From an uncultured Lachnospiraceae bacterium (GTDB taxonomy: Bacteria; Bacillota; Clostridia; Lachnospirales; Lachnospiraceae), in the NCBI GenBank assembly GCA_900548905.1, contig URMK01000059.1, positions 1 to 44,241 on the forward strand: a DNA stretch of 44,241 nt, written 5' to 3'. Below the pieces are notes generated by a model that was not told the origin of the DNA, did not search any database, and saw nothing but the letters and a program-made list of their open reading frames with translations. The position numbers and the translations under genes are program-made. Numbering within the stretch: the stretch's first letter is position 1; every line of letters begins with the position of its first letter. This document shows, piece by piece, positions 16,996 through 25,457 of the stretch.

Positions 16996-18363
16996 ATGAG
17001 GAAATGGTATGCAAAGACGACAGCCGTTATCAGCGGGATGGCAATGCTGATGAGCCTTGTTGCAGGCTGCGGTACGGAGAAAACAACAGGACCGGCAACG
17101 GAAACAGCGGAAAAAACACAGGTGGATGCCCAGACAGAGGAAGCCGGCACCGCCGCACCGGAGGATTTATCGGCAGATATCCGTTTTTCCTGGTGGGGAG
17201 GGGATTCCAGGCATGAGGCAACACTGTCGGCGCTGGAAGAATTTAAAAAGATGTATCCCGATATCCGGGTAAGTACGGAATACCAGGGTTATGATGGTTA
17301 TCATGACAAAATGTTTACACAGCTTGCAGGAGGCACGGCACCTGACCTTTTCCAGTATAATCCGGAAAATATGCCGGAGGTTGTGGAGGAAGGAAAACTG
17401 CTTGCCCTGGATGAATATGTGGAAAGTGGTTTGTTGAATCTGGATTCTGTAGCCGAAGCGAGTCTGGTCGATTGTATGATTGACGGCAAATTGTATGGAA
17501 TTCCCATGAGTACCCAGACCGTCTGCGTTATCTATAATAAAACACTCATGGACGCAGCCGGAGTGGCTTGTCCCGAAGATGACTGGACATGGGAAGATTA
17601 TGATCGGATTGTACGGGAACTGAAAACGAAACTGCCGGAAGGAGTATATCCCTCTACGGATTTAAGAGCGCAGGATATTACCACTCTTTCGATGGTACAT
17701 CAAAACGGAGGTGCCTATCTGACTCCGGAAGGAGAGATAAACTTTGCAGATGCTATAGGGGAACCTCTGGAAAAATTCCAAAAATATATGGAAGAAGGCA
17801 TTGTGCCGCCGGTAGAGGAAACGCTGGCATCCACAAGCGATACGATTTTTATGGAGGGTCGGGCGGCAATCCATGCTACATTTAATGCCATGGCTACCTC
17901 TTTACAGGCAGGCTCCATCGATCAGGATGAGTATGTGCTCACATCCATCCCTTCTTCAAATACAGGGGACAGGCTCGGCATGTATGTAAAAGGTGAGGTC
18001 GCTTTCTGTATCAGTGCAGACTCCAAAAATAAAGAAGCAGCAGTCCTTCTCCTGAATGAATTTGTAAATAATCTGGAAATGGGAAAAATCCTTGGATTCT
18101 GCAGAGGCATTCCGCCGAGTGAAGCGGTACGTGGAGTACTGAAGGAAAATATTTCGGGAATTGATCAGGATGTTCTTAAGGTACAGGCTATGGCTGATGA
18201 ATCCAGCGATACGCCGGAACCCCGTCTGGTAAAAGGCTGGCTGGATATCCTTACTGTAATAACACAGGAAACGGATGAATACCGTTATGGACGGAAAGAT
18301 TTGGAAACTACAATTAAGGATATGCAGTCCAGGGCGGAAAGTGAATTTGCAAAAGCACAGTAA
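16996..18363 (+). CDS. ABC transporter sugar-binding lipoprotein (family 1)
   Basis: A 455-residue extracellular solute-binding protein (COG1653 type). The signal peptide ends in lipobox LVAGC with C25 as the lipidated residue, followed by a Thr/Glu-rich linker (26-55) and the binding fold with FSWWGGDSRHEATL, QGYDGYHDK, APDLFQYNPEN and YGIPMSTQTVC. Start at 16996 has AAGGAG 7 bases upstream. It is first in an operon with a second paralogous binding protein, two permeases and catabolic genes. No ATPase gene is present, as is usual for this transporter family, where a shared MsmX-type ATPase is encoded elsewhere. Ligand unknown; likely an oligosaccharide or modified sugar. Confidence 0.92.
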   Translation: MRKWYAKTTAVISGMAMLMSLVAGCGTEKTTGPATETAEKTQVDAQTEEAGTAAPEDLSADIRFSWWGGDSRHEATLSALEEFKKMYPDIRVSTEYQGYDGYHDKMFTQLAGGTAPDLFQYNPENMPEVVEEGKLLALDEYVESGLLNLDSVAEASLVDCMIDGKLYGIPMSTQTVCVIYNKTLMDAAGVACPEDDWTWEDYDRIVRELKTKLPEGVYPSTDLRAQDITTLSMVHQNGGAYLTPEGEINFADAIGEPLEKFQKYMEEGIVPPVEETLASTSDTIFMEGRAAIHATFNAMATSLQAGSIDQDEYVLTSIPSSNTGDRLGMYVKGEVAFCISADSKNKEAAVLLLNEFVNNLEMGKILGFCRGIPPSEAVRGVLKENISGIDQDVLKVQAMADESSDTPEPRLVKGWLDILTVITQETDEYRYGRKDLETTIKDMQSRAESEFAKAQ

Positions 18364-18432
18364 AATTTATACAGCCCAACATTCAGACTAATAATGTATA
18401 CTAAAATCAAATGGGATGGATGGAGGTATTAC

Positions 18433-19788
18433 ATGAAAAAGTGGTTGAGAGCAGTATCTGTCGCAGTATTGATTCTTGCATTAGGCGGTATCATAATCCG
18501 GCTGATGAGCGTTGTAAAAGACAGCTATCTGCAGCATTCCTACGAGCTGTATGTGGAGCCTGAAAAAAAAGAAGCCGATAAGGCCAGGATATGTTTTGCA
18601 TGGTGGGGCGGTTCCGACAGGAACCAGCTCACCATGCAGGCAATCGAAATGTTTGAAGGACAGCATCCGGAAATTCAGGTGACCGCCCAATATCAGGAGT
18701 ATGACGGCTATCATGATAAGATCAGTGTCCAACTGTCCACCTCCGATGCGCCGGATATTTTCCAGTTTAATCCGGAAAATCTGGGCACTGTGGTGGAGAG
18801 GGGACAGGTGGTACCTCTCGACAGTTTTGTGCAGGAAGGTATTCTGGATATTTCCAATATTCCGGAGAGCAATCTGTATGACGGAAAGTACAATGGGCAG
18901 CTTTACGGGATCCCTATGAGTATTCAGACGTTTTGTATGCTTTATAATAAATATCTTTTTGATCTGGCGGGAGTGGAATACCCTTCAGATGAATGGACCT
19001 GGGATGATTTTGATGATATACTCAGCGCTTTAAAGGCAGGGCTTCCGGAAGGCATATATCCTTCCGCGGATCTGCGGAACGCAGAAATTACCACGATGCT
19101 GATGATCCATCAGCAAGGGGGTTCCTATCTGACAAAATCAGGCCAGTTTAATTTTCAGGAGCAGATCAGGAGACCTTTGGAATTATTCCAGGATTATGCG
19201 GACAGGGGGCTTGTACCTCCCATTGAAATCAGTTCCGTAAATTCTGTGGACGCATTGTTTGTCAATGAAAGAGTTGCTTTAATTGCTTCCTACAACGCGA
19301 TGGCACAGACCCTTCAGGCCAATGCTAAGGATGGACATGTCTATGGACTTGCGGCAATCCCGGAAAGTACTACCGGGGAGCGGCTGGGAGCCTATGTAAA
19401 AGGAGATATGCTTTTTTTAATCAACAGCAATTCACCCCATCAAAAAGAGGCTGTTATGCTGCTGAATGAATTTATCAATAACCCTGAGATAATAGAATTG
19501 CTCGGGGTATCGCGGGGACTTCCACCGAGTATAGAAGCACAGAAACAGCTGGAGAGAAGCGAAGGCCTGGAGACAGAGGTTTTCCGTCTGCAGAAGCTGG
19601 CTGAGGCTTCCAATGACGTGCCGGAACCCAGATATATTAAGGGCTGGAGTGATTGCGTAAAGGCAGTTGATGATATCACAAGGCAATACGCTTTCCAAAA
19701 AATCACACTGGACGAGGCGGTAGAAGGGATGGAACTACAGTTTGAGTCGATCCTCCGACCGCCTGGAAAGGCAGATACCCTGCCCTGA
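18433..19788 (+). CDS. Second sugar-binding protein paralog, no lipobox
   Basis: A 451-residue family 1 binding protein clearly paralogous to the preceding gene along its full length (shared blocks WWGG, EYDGYHDK, APDIFQFNPEN, YGIPMSIQTFC, DVPEPRYIKGW). Unlike its neighbour it has no lipobox cysteine: the N-terminus (about 6-26) is a plain hydrophobic segment ending GGIIIRLMSVV, so it should stay anchored by that helix. TGGAGG lies 6 bases before the ATG at 18433. Tandem duplication with altered anchoring suggests either two related ligands or a sensing role, for instance presenting ligand to the YesM-type kinase. The latter is inference. Confidence 0.9.
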   Translation: MKKWLRAVSVAVLILALGGIIIRLMSVVKDSYLQHSYELYVEPEKKEADKARICFAWWGGSDRNQLTMQAIEMFEGQHPEIQVTAQYQEYDGYHDKISVQLSTSDAPDIFQFNPENLGTVVERGQVVPLDSFVQEGILDISNIPESNLYDGKYNGQLYGIPMSIQTFCMLYNKYLFDLAGVEYPSDEWTWDDFDDILSALKAGLPEGIYPSADLRNAEITTMLMIHQQGGSYLTKSGQFNFQEQIRRPLELFQDYADRGLVPPIEISSVNSVDALFVNERVALIASYNAMAQTLQANAKDGHVYGLAAIPESTTGERLGAYVKGDMLFLINSNSPHQKEAVMLLNEFINNPEIIELLGVSRGLPPSIEAQKQLERSEGLETEVFRLQKLAEASNDVPEPRYIKGWSDCVKAVDDITRQYAFQKITLDEAVEGMELQFESILRPPGKADTLP

Positions 19789-19806
19789 TTACGGAAGGAG
19801 AAATGT

Positions 19807-20715
19807 ATGCAAGGGGAAAGGAGATGGCAGAGAAGAAAGCATGGGAAACAACGGACGGGAAGATATGACTTTTTGTTTGTTCTGCCATGGGTGATTGGTT
19901 TTCTATGCTTTACTTTGATACCATACATATTCAGTTTTTATATCAGCTTTACGAAATATAACATGATGGGGACGCCCAAATGGCTGGGGTTTGAAAACTA
20001 TATCGAGATTTTTACCTCGGATCATTACTTCAGGAAAGCGCTGGTGGTTACGTTTACTTATGTTTTAATTGCTGTTCCCCTGAAGATGCTGTTCTCCCTG
20101 TTGGTAGCTGTGTTGCTGAACAATAAGCTGGCAGGGGCAAAGTTCTACCGGACCATTTATTATATTCCGTCCCTGTTAGGTTCCAGCGTTGCCATATCCG
20201 TAGTATGGAAGGCCATGTTCCGTAAGGATGGTGTTATCAATGCCCTGATGGCGGTGTTCGGCATCAGGGGGCCGGAGTGGATTGGTAATCCGGCAACTGC
20301 GCTGTGGGTGCTGGCCCTGTTAGCCATGTGGCAGTTTGGATCTCCAATGCTGATTTTCCTGGCAGGGCTGAATCAGGTACCGGTATCCCTGCTGGAAGCG
20401 GCGGAGGTGGACGGAGCCACGGATGTGAAAAAGTTTTTTCACATTACTCTGCCTATGATATCGCCAATGATCTTCTTTAATCTGGTGATGCAGATGATCG
20501 GGGCTTTCCAGACATTTACCTCCGCTATGATGGTTACCAATGGAGGGCCGGTGGATTCCACCCTGCTGTATGTGCTCTATATTTACAAGGAAGGTTTTTC
20601 CAAATATAATTTTGGCTATGCGGCCGCGTTATCCTGGGTTTTGATGGCAATCATCCTGTTTTTTACCCTCCTTGTTTTCTGGTCGCAGAACAAATGGGTT
20701 TATTATGAGAATTAG
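19807..20715 (+). CDS. Carbohydrate ABC transporter permease (MalF-type)
   Basis: A 302-residue permease with six predicted membrane helices and the EAA loop EAAEVDGATDVKKFFHITLPMISP that contacts the ATPase. GGAAGGAG lies 6 bases upstream of the start. It follows the second binding-protein gene by 18 bases and precedes the second permease by 11. The opening residues (QGERRWQRRKHGKQRTGR) are strongly basic, as expected for the cytoplasmic side. It forms the inner-membrane channel together with the next gene product. Confidence 0.94.
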   Translation: MQGERRWQRRKHGKQRTGRYDFLFVLPWVIGFLCFTLIPYIFSFYISFTKYNMMGTPKWLGFENYIEIFTSDHYFRKALVVTFTYVLIAVPLKMLFSLLVAVLLNNKLAGAKFYRTIYYIPSLLGSSVAISVVWKAMFRKDGVINALMAVFGIRGPEWIGNPATALWVLALLAMWQFGSPMLIFLAGLNQVPVSLLEAAEVDGATDVKKFFHITLPMISPMIFFNLVMQMIGAFQTFTSAMMVTNGGPVDSTLLYVLYIYKEGFSKYNFGYAAALSWVLMAIILFFTLLVFWSQNKWVYYEN

Positions 20716-20726
20716 GGAGGCGGCAG

Positions 20727-21590
20727 ATGACAGCAAAAACAAATAAAAACAGACGCTGGCGCAGGCTGAGGAAAATGATAAGCTATACCATAATAACGGT
20801 AATAGCGCTGGCAATGATATTTCCATTGTTCTGGATGATTTTTGCCTCTTTTAAACCGAGTTATGAAGTATTTGACAATTCACATCTCCTTCCAAAGGAG
20901 TGGAAATTTGATAATTTCAAGAACGGATGGTTTGGGGTAAAGCCCTACTCCTATCTCAAGTTTTATCTGAACACTTTCGTACTTGTGGGAGGTGTAATGA
21001 TTGCCAATGTATGTTCTTCCGCCCTGGTGGGATTTGGATTTGCAAGAGGCCGTTTTAAGGGAAAAAATATTCTGTTTTTCATACTGATGGGAACGATGAT
21101 GCTCCCCGGTACCGTTACGATGATACCTAATTTCATTATTTTTAACAAACTTGGCTGGGTGAATACCTACCTTCCCTTCTTTGTCCCGGCCCTATGCGCA
21201 GGAAATGCCTTTTTTGTTTTTTTGATGGTACAGTTTATGAAGGGAATTCCTACTGAACTGGATGAAGCGGCCAAGATAGACGGCTGCGGGTCGTTCCGTA
21301 TCTTTTCCCGGATTATCCTTCCCATGTGTAAACCTACCCTGACAACGGTTGCCATTTTTTCTTTTGTATGGACCTGGGATGATTTTATGGGACAGCTGAT
21401 TTACATATCGGAAATGGAAAAATATACGGTTGCCTTGGCACTTAAGATTATGGTTGACCCGCTGGCGGCTGTGGACTGGGGGATGGTAATCGCTATGTCT
21501 CTGGTATCGGTCATTCCTTCCATTGTGGTTTACTTTTTGGCCCAGGATTATTTTGTGGAAGGGATTACCACGACGGGTCTGAAAGGATAA
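20727..21590 (+). CDS. Carbohydrate ABC transporter permease (MalG-type)
   Basis: A 287-residue permease with six helices and the EAA loop DEAAKIDGCGSFRIFSRIILPMCKP. The C-terminus VEGITTTGLKG is typical of this family. It starts 11 bases after the first permease, with GGAGGCGG as ribosome site. It completes the transporter with the two binding proteins, while the ATPase is not in the window. Confidence 0.94.
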   Translation: MTAKTNKNRRWRRLRKMISYTIITVIALAMIFPLFWMIFASFKPSYEVFDNSHLLPKEWKFDNFKNGWFGVKPYSYLKFYLNTFVLVGGVMIANVCSSALVGFGFARGRFKGKNILFFILMGTMMLPGTVTMIPNFIIFNKLGWVNTYLPFFVPALCAGNAFFVFLMVQFMKGIPTELDEAAKIDGCGSFRIFSRIILPMCKPTLTTVAIFSFVWTWDDFMGQLIYISEMEKYTVALALKIMVDPLAAVDWGMVIAMSLVSVIPSIVVYFLAQDYFVEGITTTGLKG

Positions 21591-21599
21591 GTAAAATCT

Positions 21600-23024
21600 A
21601 TGAAAAGAATAATAACGCCGTCCCGGGCTGCAAAAATTCTGGATGAGGCGTCCGTCCTTTTGGAAGATATCGGAATAGAATTTTCGGATGAACGGATGTT
21701 TGCCAGAATCGGAGAAAAGGTGCCCTGCACCTATTCCGGAGGAAGGATCCATCTGCCCCGGGAAAAGGTAAGAATTTTTTTTGAAAAGCGCAAACAGATG
21801 CTTTGTGTTTCCCAGCAGCATGAAGACCGGATTACCATCGGCGGCGGCTGGCATGCCTGGTATCTGTGCAATCCCCTCACCAACATTCCCCGCCCCGCCG
21901 CTTATGGAGAAGCGGTGGATATGGCGAAGCTGGCGGAGTCACTGGGAGCCGGCAGAGGGCCTATTCCCGTTGCCCCGGAAGGGATATCCCCGATCCTCCA
22001 TACGATGGAATGCGAACGCGTTGCCCTGTTTTATACAAGAGGGATGGGAGGCTGTCTGACTGCCACAGCACCGGAAGAAATAAAGATTCTCAAAGAAATG
22101 TATCTGGCGGCTGGGCGCAGATATCTGCTGGCACTGGAGCCTTTGATAAGCCCGCTGCGGCTGAACCCGGAGGTCATGGATATTTATTTCCGGTGGTGTG
22201 AGGATCCGGATATCGATATCACTGTTTTTACGCCGATTCCCATGGCGGGGGCAACGGCTCCGCTGGTGTTTCCGGCGGCACTGGTACAGACGCTGGCGGA
22301 GGCTCTGGCCCAGGATTACATTTTTTACTACTTGTCGGAAGGCAGACATCAGGATGGTTTCAGCCTGCGCCTCGATCCCTTTGATATGCGCCATATGAAT
22401 ATCGCTTTCGGCTCGCCTGAATGGTGCCTTCTGAAACAGGCGGTCGTGGAGCTTTGGAATGAACTGACCGGGGGAAGCTATACAACGGGATCCTTTCGGA
22501 CAAACAGCCGGTGTGTGGATGCCCAGGCCATGCTTGAGCGGACGGCCTCCTTTTTCTGGCAGACAGAGATGGGAATCCGCCATTTCTCGGCCGTCGGCCA
22601 GATGTCCGTGGACGAGGTGTTCAGCCCTGTACAGGCCATGCTTGATCTGGAGCTTGCCCAATATGGCAACCGGCTTTTGAAGGGCCTTGACGATATTTGG
22701 ATTGATGATGCAAAAACAACGGCTGCCGCGCTTGCCGGGTATGATTTATGTTCGGTGAAAGACGTTATCCTGGAAGGGCTGGAAGGACACAACTATCTTG
22801 ATGCGGAATCTACGCTCGATTATTTCAGGGAAGCTTATGATATGTCCAGAATAACCGACACAAGAAATGTAATGACATGGAAAGCAGCAGGAATGCCCGG
22901 ATTTGAGCAGGAAGCCCGGGAACGGGCACGCGGCAGGATTTTGGCTCATACCTTTGAACTGGAGGATTCCAAAAAGCGCGAGATCAACCGGCTTTTTGAC
23001 AGATATGCGGCAAGATTGTGTTAA
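21600..23024 (+). CDS. MttB-family (trimethylamine methyltransferase-like) protein
   Basis: A 474-residue protein of the MttB superfamily (COG5598). Recognisable parts are the N-terminal helical motif AAKILDEASVLLEDIGIEF, the barrel with CNPLTNIPRPAAYGEAVDMAKL, EPLISPLRLNPEVMD, TPIPMAGATAPL and FGSPEWCLLKQA. There is no in-frame amber codon, so it is a non-pyrrolysine member. Characterised non-Pyl relatives demethylate quaternary amines such as glycine betaine, proline betaine or carnitine and pass the methyl group to a corrinoid protein. No corrinoid protein or activator is encoded here. Its place between sugar permeases and a GH4 enzyme suggests a substrate linked to the imported carbohydrate, for example a methylated or amine-bearing sugar. 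That is inference. Confidence 0.85.
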   Translation: MKRIITPSRAAKILDEASVLLEDIGIEFSDERMFARIGEKVPCTYSGGRIHLPREKVRIFFEKRKQMLCVSQQHEDRITIGGGWHAWYLCNPLTNIPRPAAYGEAVDMAKLAESLGAGRGPIPVAPEGISPILHTMECERVALFYTRGMGGCLTATAPEEIKILKEMYLAAGRRYLLALEPLISPLRLNPEVMDIYFRWCEDPDIDITVFTPIPMAGATAPLVFPAALVQTLAEALAQDYIFYYLSEGRHQDGFSLRLDPFDMRHMNIAFGSPEWCLLKQAVVELWNELTGGSYTTGSFRTNSRCVDAQAMLERTASFFWQTEMGIRHFSAVGQMSVDEVFSPVQAMLDLELAQYGNRLLKGLDDIWIDDAKTTAAALAGYDLCSVKDVILEGLEGHNYLDAESTLDYFREAYDMSRITDTRNVMTWKAAGMPGFEQEARERARGRILAHTFELEDSKKREINRLFDRYAARLC

Positions 23025-23087
23025 ACGAAATAGGAAATTGCAAGAAAACAGGAAATTATAATACAGCAAATATGCAGGAGGTTAACT

Positions 23088-24419
23088 ATGCTGAACGGAC
23101 AAGTAAAAACATCTATTATCGGAGGAGCCAGTATTACCTGGATGCCTACTTTTATTAATGATCTCTCGAATTGTATTTCAATGGAAGGAGGGGAAATTTG
23201 CTTATATGATATAGACAAGGAGAATTTGGAGGTCATCCACAGATTCGGAGAAAAGCTGATGGGTGAAAAGGGGAAAAATATCCGTTTTACCCTTGCGGAA
23301 ACTCTGGAGGAAGCGCTGCGGGGAGCGGATTTCGTGGTCTGCACCGTACTTATAGGCACGCATGAGGTATGGAAGGACGAGATGAATATCATCCACAGCT
23401 ATGGGATTGAACATCCCAAGGGTATGTCTGTGGGCCCCGGAGGACTGGCTATGGCTTTCAAGCAGATACCCTGGATTGTGGCACTGGCAAAACGGATGGA
23501 AGAAATCTGCCCGGATGCCTGGCTTTTAAACCTATCCAATCCCATGCAGGCTATTTCCCTGGCTGTAGAAAGATACAGCAGTGTAAAATATCTGGGCCTC
23601 TGCCATGGGGTGACCAATACCATCAGCCGGATGATGACTCTTATCGGTGAGGACGAAGACAAGGTGAATTATACTCTGGGCGGCGTAAACCATTTTGAAA
23701 TTATCACAAGAATTGAAAAGGACGGGGAAGATATTCTTGAAAGGGTAGCCGCAAAATATGAGGAAATCCAGAGGGAAAAGGGGAACAGCGGTGAACGGAT
23801 CACCACAGAGGTTTACCGTTTGTTTGACGGATATCCCTGCAATGAAGATATCCATGTGATTGAATTTTTACCTCATTATATCCAGAAAGGGCGCCATTTA
23901 GAAGCATTTGGACTGACGCACAACTTTATTGAAAACAGGATTAAGGGAAGGAATAGCCGCTGGCAGGAAATCCGTGACTATGTGGACGGCAAAAAAGAAA
24001 GAAACGAAGTGGTGGAAGAACATTCTTCAGAAAAACTGGCGGAGATCATCGATGCCGTATGCAATAACAAACCGGCCTACATGTATGCCAACGTTACAAA
24101 CAGAGGTTATATTGCAAACCTCTCACAAACGATGTGTGTGGAAGTTCCCGTCATCATTCATCGGAACGGATATGAAGGTATCTGTATCGGTGAAATGCCA
24201 AAAGCGCTTGCCGCATTATCCGGTATACACGGCGCCGTCCAGGATTTGACCGTAGAAGCCGCTATGACGGGGGATCGCCATGCAGCGTTACAGGCATTGT
24301 CCCTGGACCCCATGTGCTACACACTCACCCTGGAAGAGAGGACGAACCTTCTGGAGGAGTTGTTAGCCAACAGCTCTGCTTATATGCATGAGGCCTTCCA
24401 GAGAGGAGAGAGCAGATGA
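23088..24419 (+). CDS. Glycoside hydrolase family 4 (NAD- and metal-dependent)
   Basis: A 443-residue GH4 enzyme. The Rossmann fold at the N-terminus (SIIGGASITWMPTFINDL), NLSNPMQA, the metal-binding cysteine motif GLCHGVTN and GVNHFE are all characteristic. GH4 enzymes hydrolyse alpha- or beta-glycosides, often phosphorylated, through an oxidation-elimination mechanism needing NAD and Mn. The CHG form is closer to alpha-galactosidase/alpha-glucosidase/glucuronidase members than to phospho-glucosidases. A perfect AGGAGG lies upstream. The gene overlaps the following NagB-like gene by 4 bases (ATGA), so the two are translationally coupled. Cytoplasmic processing of the imported glycoside is the likely role. 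Confidence 0.92.
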   Translation: MLNGQVKTSIIGGASITWMPTFINDLSNCISMEGGEICLYDIDKENLEVIHRFGEKLMGEKGKNIRFTLAETLEEALRGADFVVCTVLIGTHEVWKDEMNIIHSYGIEHPKGMSVGPGGLAMAFKQIPWIVALAKRMEEICPDAWLLNLSNPMQAISLAVERYSSVKYLGLCHGVTNTISRMMTLIGEDEDKVNYTLGGVNHFEIITRIEKDGEDILERVAAKYEEIQREKGNSGERITTEVYRLFDGYPCNEDIHVIEFLPHYIQKGRHLEAFGLTHNFIENRIKGRNSRWQEIRDYVDGKKERNEVVEEHSSEKLAEIIDAVCNNKPAYMYANVTNRGYIANLSQTMCVEVPVIIHRNGYEGICIGEMPKALAALSGIHGAVQDLTVEAAMTGDRHAALQALSLDPMCYTLTLEERTNLLEELLANSSAYMHEAFQRGESR

Positions 24420-25189
24420 GCCTGATAAGACAATTTATGGCGGATTCCCTTCCGGTAACAGTATTCTCCACGGAAGCCGCTATGGGAATCGCTGCTGCTG
24501 CGGAGGCTGCTGTAGAAATTCTCCGATTGCAGAAGGAGAAGGAAGAAGTTAATATTATTTTTGCAGCAGCCGTTTCCCAGAATACTTTTCTGGATGCCCT
24601 GTTTACATACAAGGAAATCGACTGGAAACGGATTAACGCCTTTCATATGGATGAATATTATGGACTGTCACCGGAGGATCCCAAAAGCCTTTCCCGCTTT
24701 TTATGCACCCATTTTCTGGACCGCGTCCAGGTTAAAAACCGCTTTTTCCTCAACGGATCCTGTGATAATATCGAACAGGAATGCCGACGTTACTCCCAAT
24801 TACTGGAGGAATATCCCTGTGATATCGTATTTCTGGGAATTGGCGACAACGGACATTTGGCATTCAACGATCCTCATGTAGCTGATTTCGAGGATCCGAA
24901 AAGTGTAAAAACTGTCGCTATTGACGAAACTTCAAAACAGCAGCAGGTTAATGCCAATAACTTCCCCGATAGGGAAAGCGTACCATCCCTGGCATTTACC
25001 ATAACCATCCCTGCCCTGCTCAAAGGCGGCCGCCTTTTTTGTATGGTTCCCACAGCCTATAAGGCACAGGCGGTTTGCGATACCATCAACGGCCCTGTTT
25101 CCGAAGAATGCCCCGCCTCTATCCTGCGTACCTGTCCTAATGCCAGGCTTTATCTGGATGAGGACAGTGCAGGGCTGCTTACTGGGTAA
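24416..25189 (+). CDS. NagB-like glucosamine-6-phosphate deaminase/isomerase family protein
   Basis: A 257-residue NagB/RpiA-fold enzyme. FHMDEYYGL carries the aspartate equivalent to D72 of E. coli NagB, and the C-terminus CPASILRTCPNARLYLD matches the family. The catalytic loop reads GIGDNGHLAFNDP where NagB has G-x-G-N-D-G-H-I-A-F-N-E-P, so the usual D141 is Asn (with Asp just before) and E148 is Asp. This is a known-looking divergent subfamily, and true glucosamine-6-phosphate deaminase activity is uncertain. Coupling to GH4 suggests it handles the monosaccharide released. Last gene of the operon. Confidence 0.82.
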   Translation: MSLIRQFMADSLPVTVFSTEAAMGIAAAAEAAVEILRLQKEKEEVNIIFAAAVSQNTFLDALFTYKEIDWKRINAFHMDEYYGLSPEDPKSLSRFLCTHFLDRVQVKNRFFLNGSCDNIEQECRRYSQLLEEYPCDIVFLGIGDNGHLAFNDPHVADFEDPKSVKTVAIDETSKQQQVNANNFPDRESVPSLAFTITIPALLKGGRLFCMVPTAYKAQAVCDTINGPVSEECPASILRTCPNARLYLDEDSAGLLTG

Positions 25190-25342
25190 AGGAAATACAT
25201 TAACAAGGGGCTGTCGGGAAATAGATAGCCCCGTTGACAGGTGATATGGAAATAAAGAAGTATCGGATAATAACAGTTTTTAACTATTTATCTACAGGAA
25301 TGAGATTATCTCGTGAAATCGGTTCTCATAAATATTGCAGTA

Positions 25343-25390
25343 AAAAAGGACTTTCGACACACTTACGTGTGCGGAAAGTCCTTTTAATTA
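25343..25390. terminator. Strong two-way terminator at the island boundary
   Basis: GGACTTTC (25348-25355) pairs with GAAAGTCC (25374-25381), with an inner stem CACAC/GTGTG around TTAC. A-run before and T-run after. It serves the sugar operon and the convergent gene at 25458. A second, weaker stem (GGGGCT/AGCCCC, 25207-25232) lacks a T-run. The rest of 25190-25457 shows no gene. Confidence 0.85.
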
Positions 25391-25457
25391 AAGGATTTTC
25401 TTGACAACCTCTTTTTGAGGGGTGAAAAGATAAGTTTATCTTGTACTTATATTAAAA

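Noticed and set aside
25234..25271. TTGACA followed by GATAAT after the NagB-like gene
   Set aside because: Spacing is 26 bp, too long for a promoter, and nothing is encoded downstream before the terminator.
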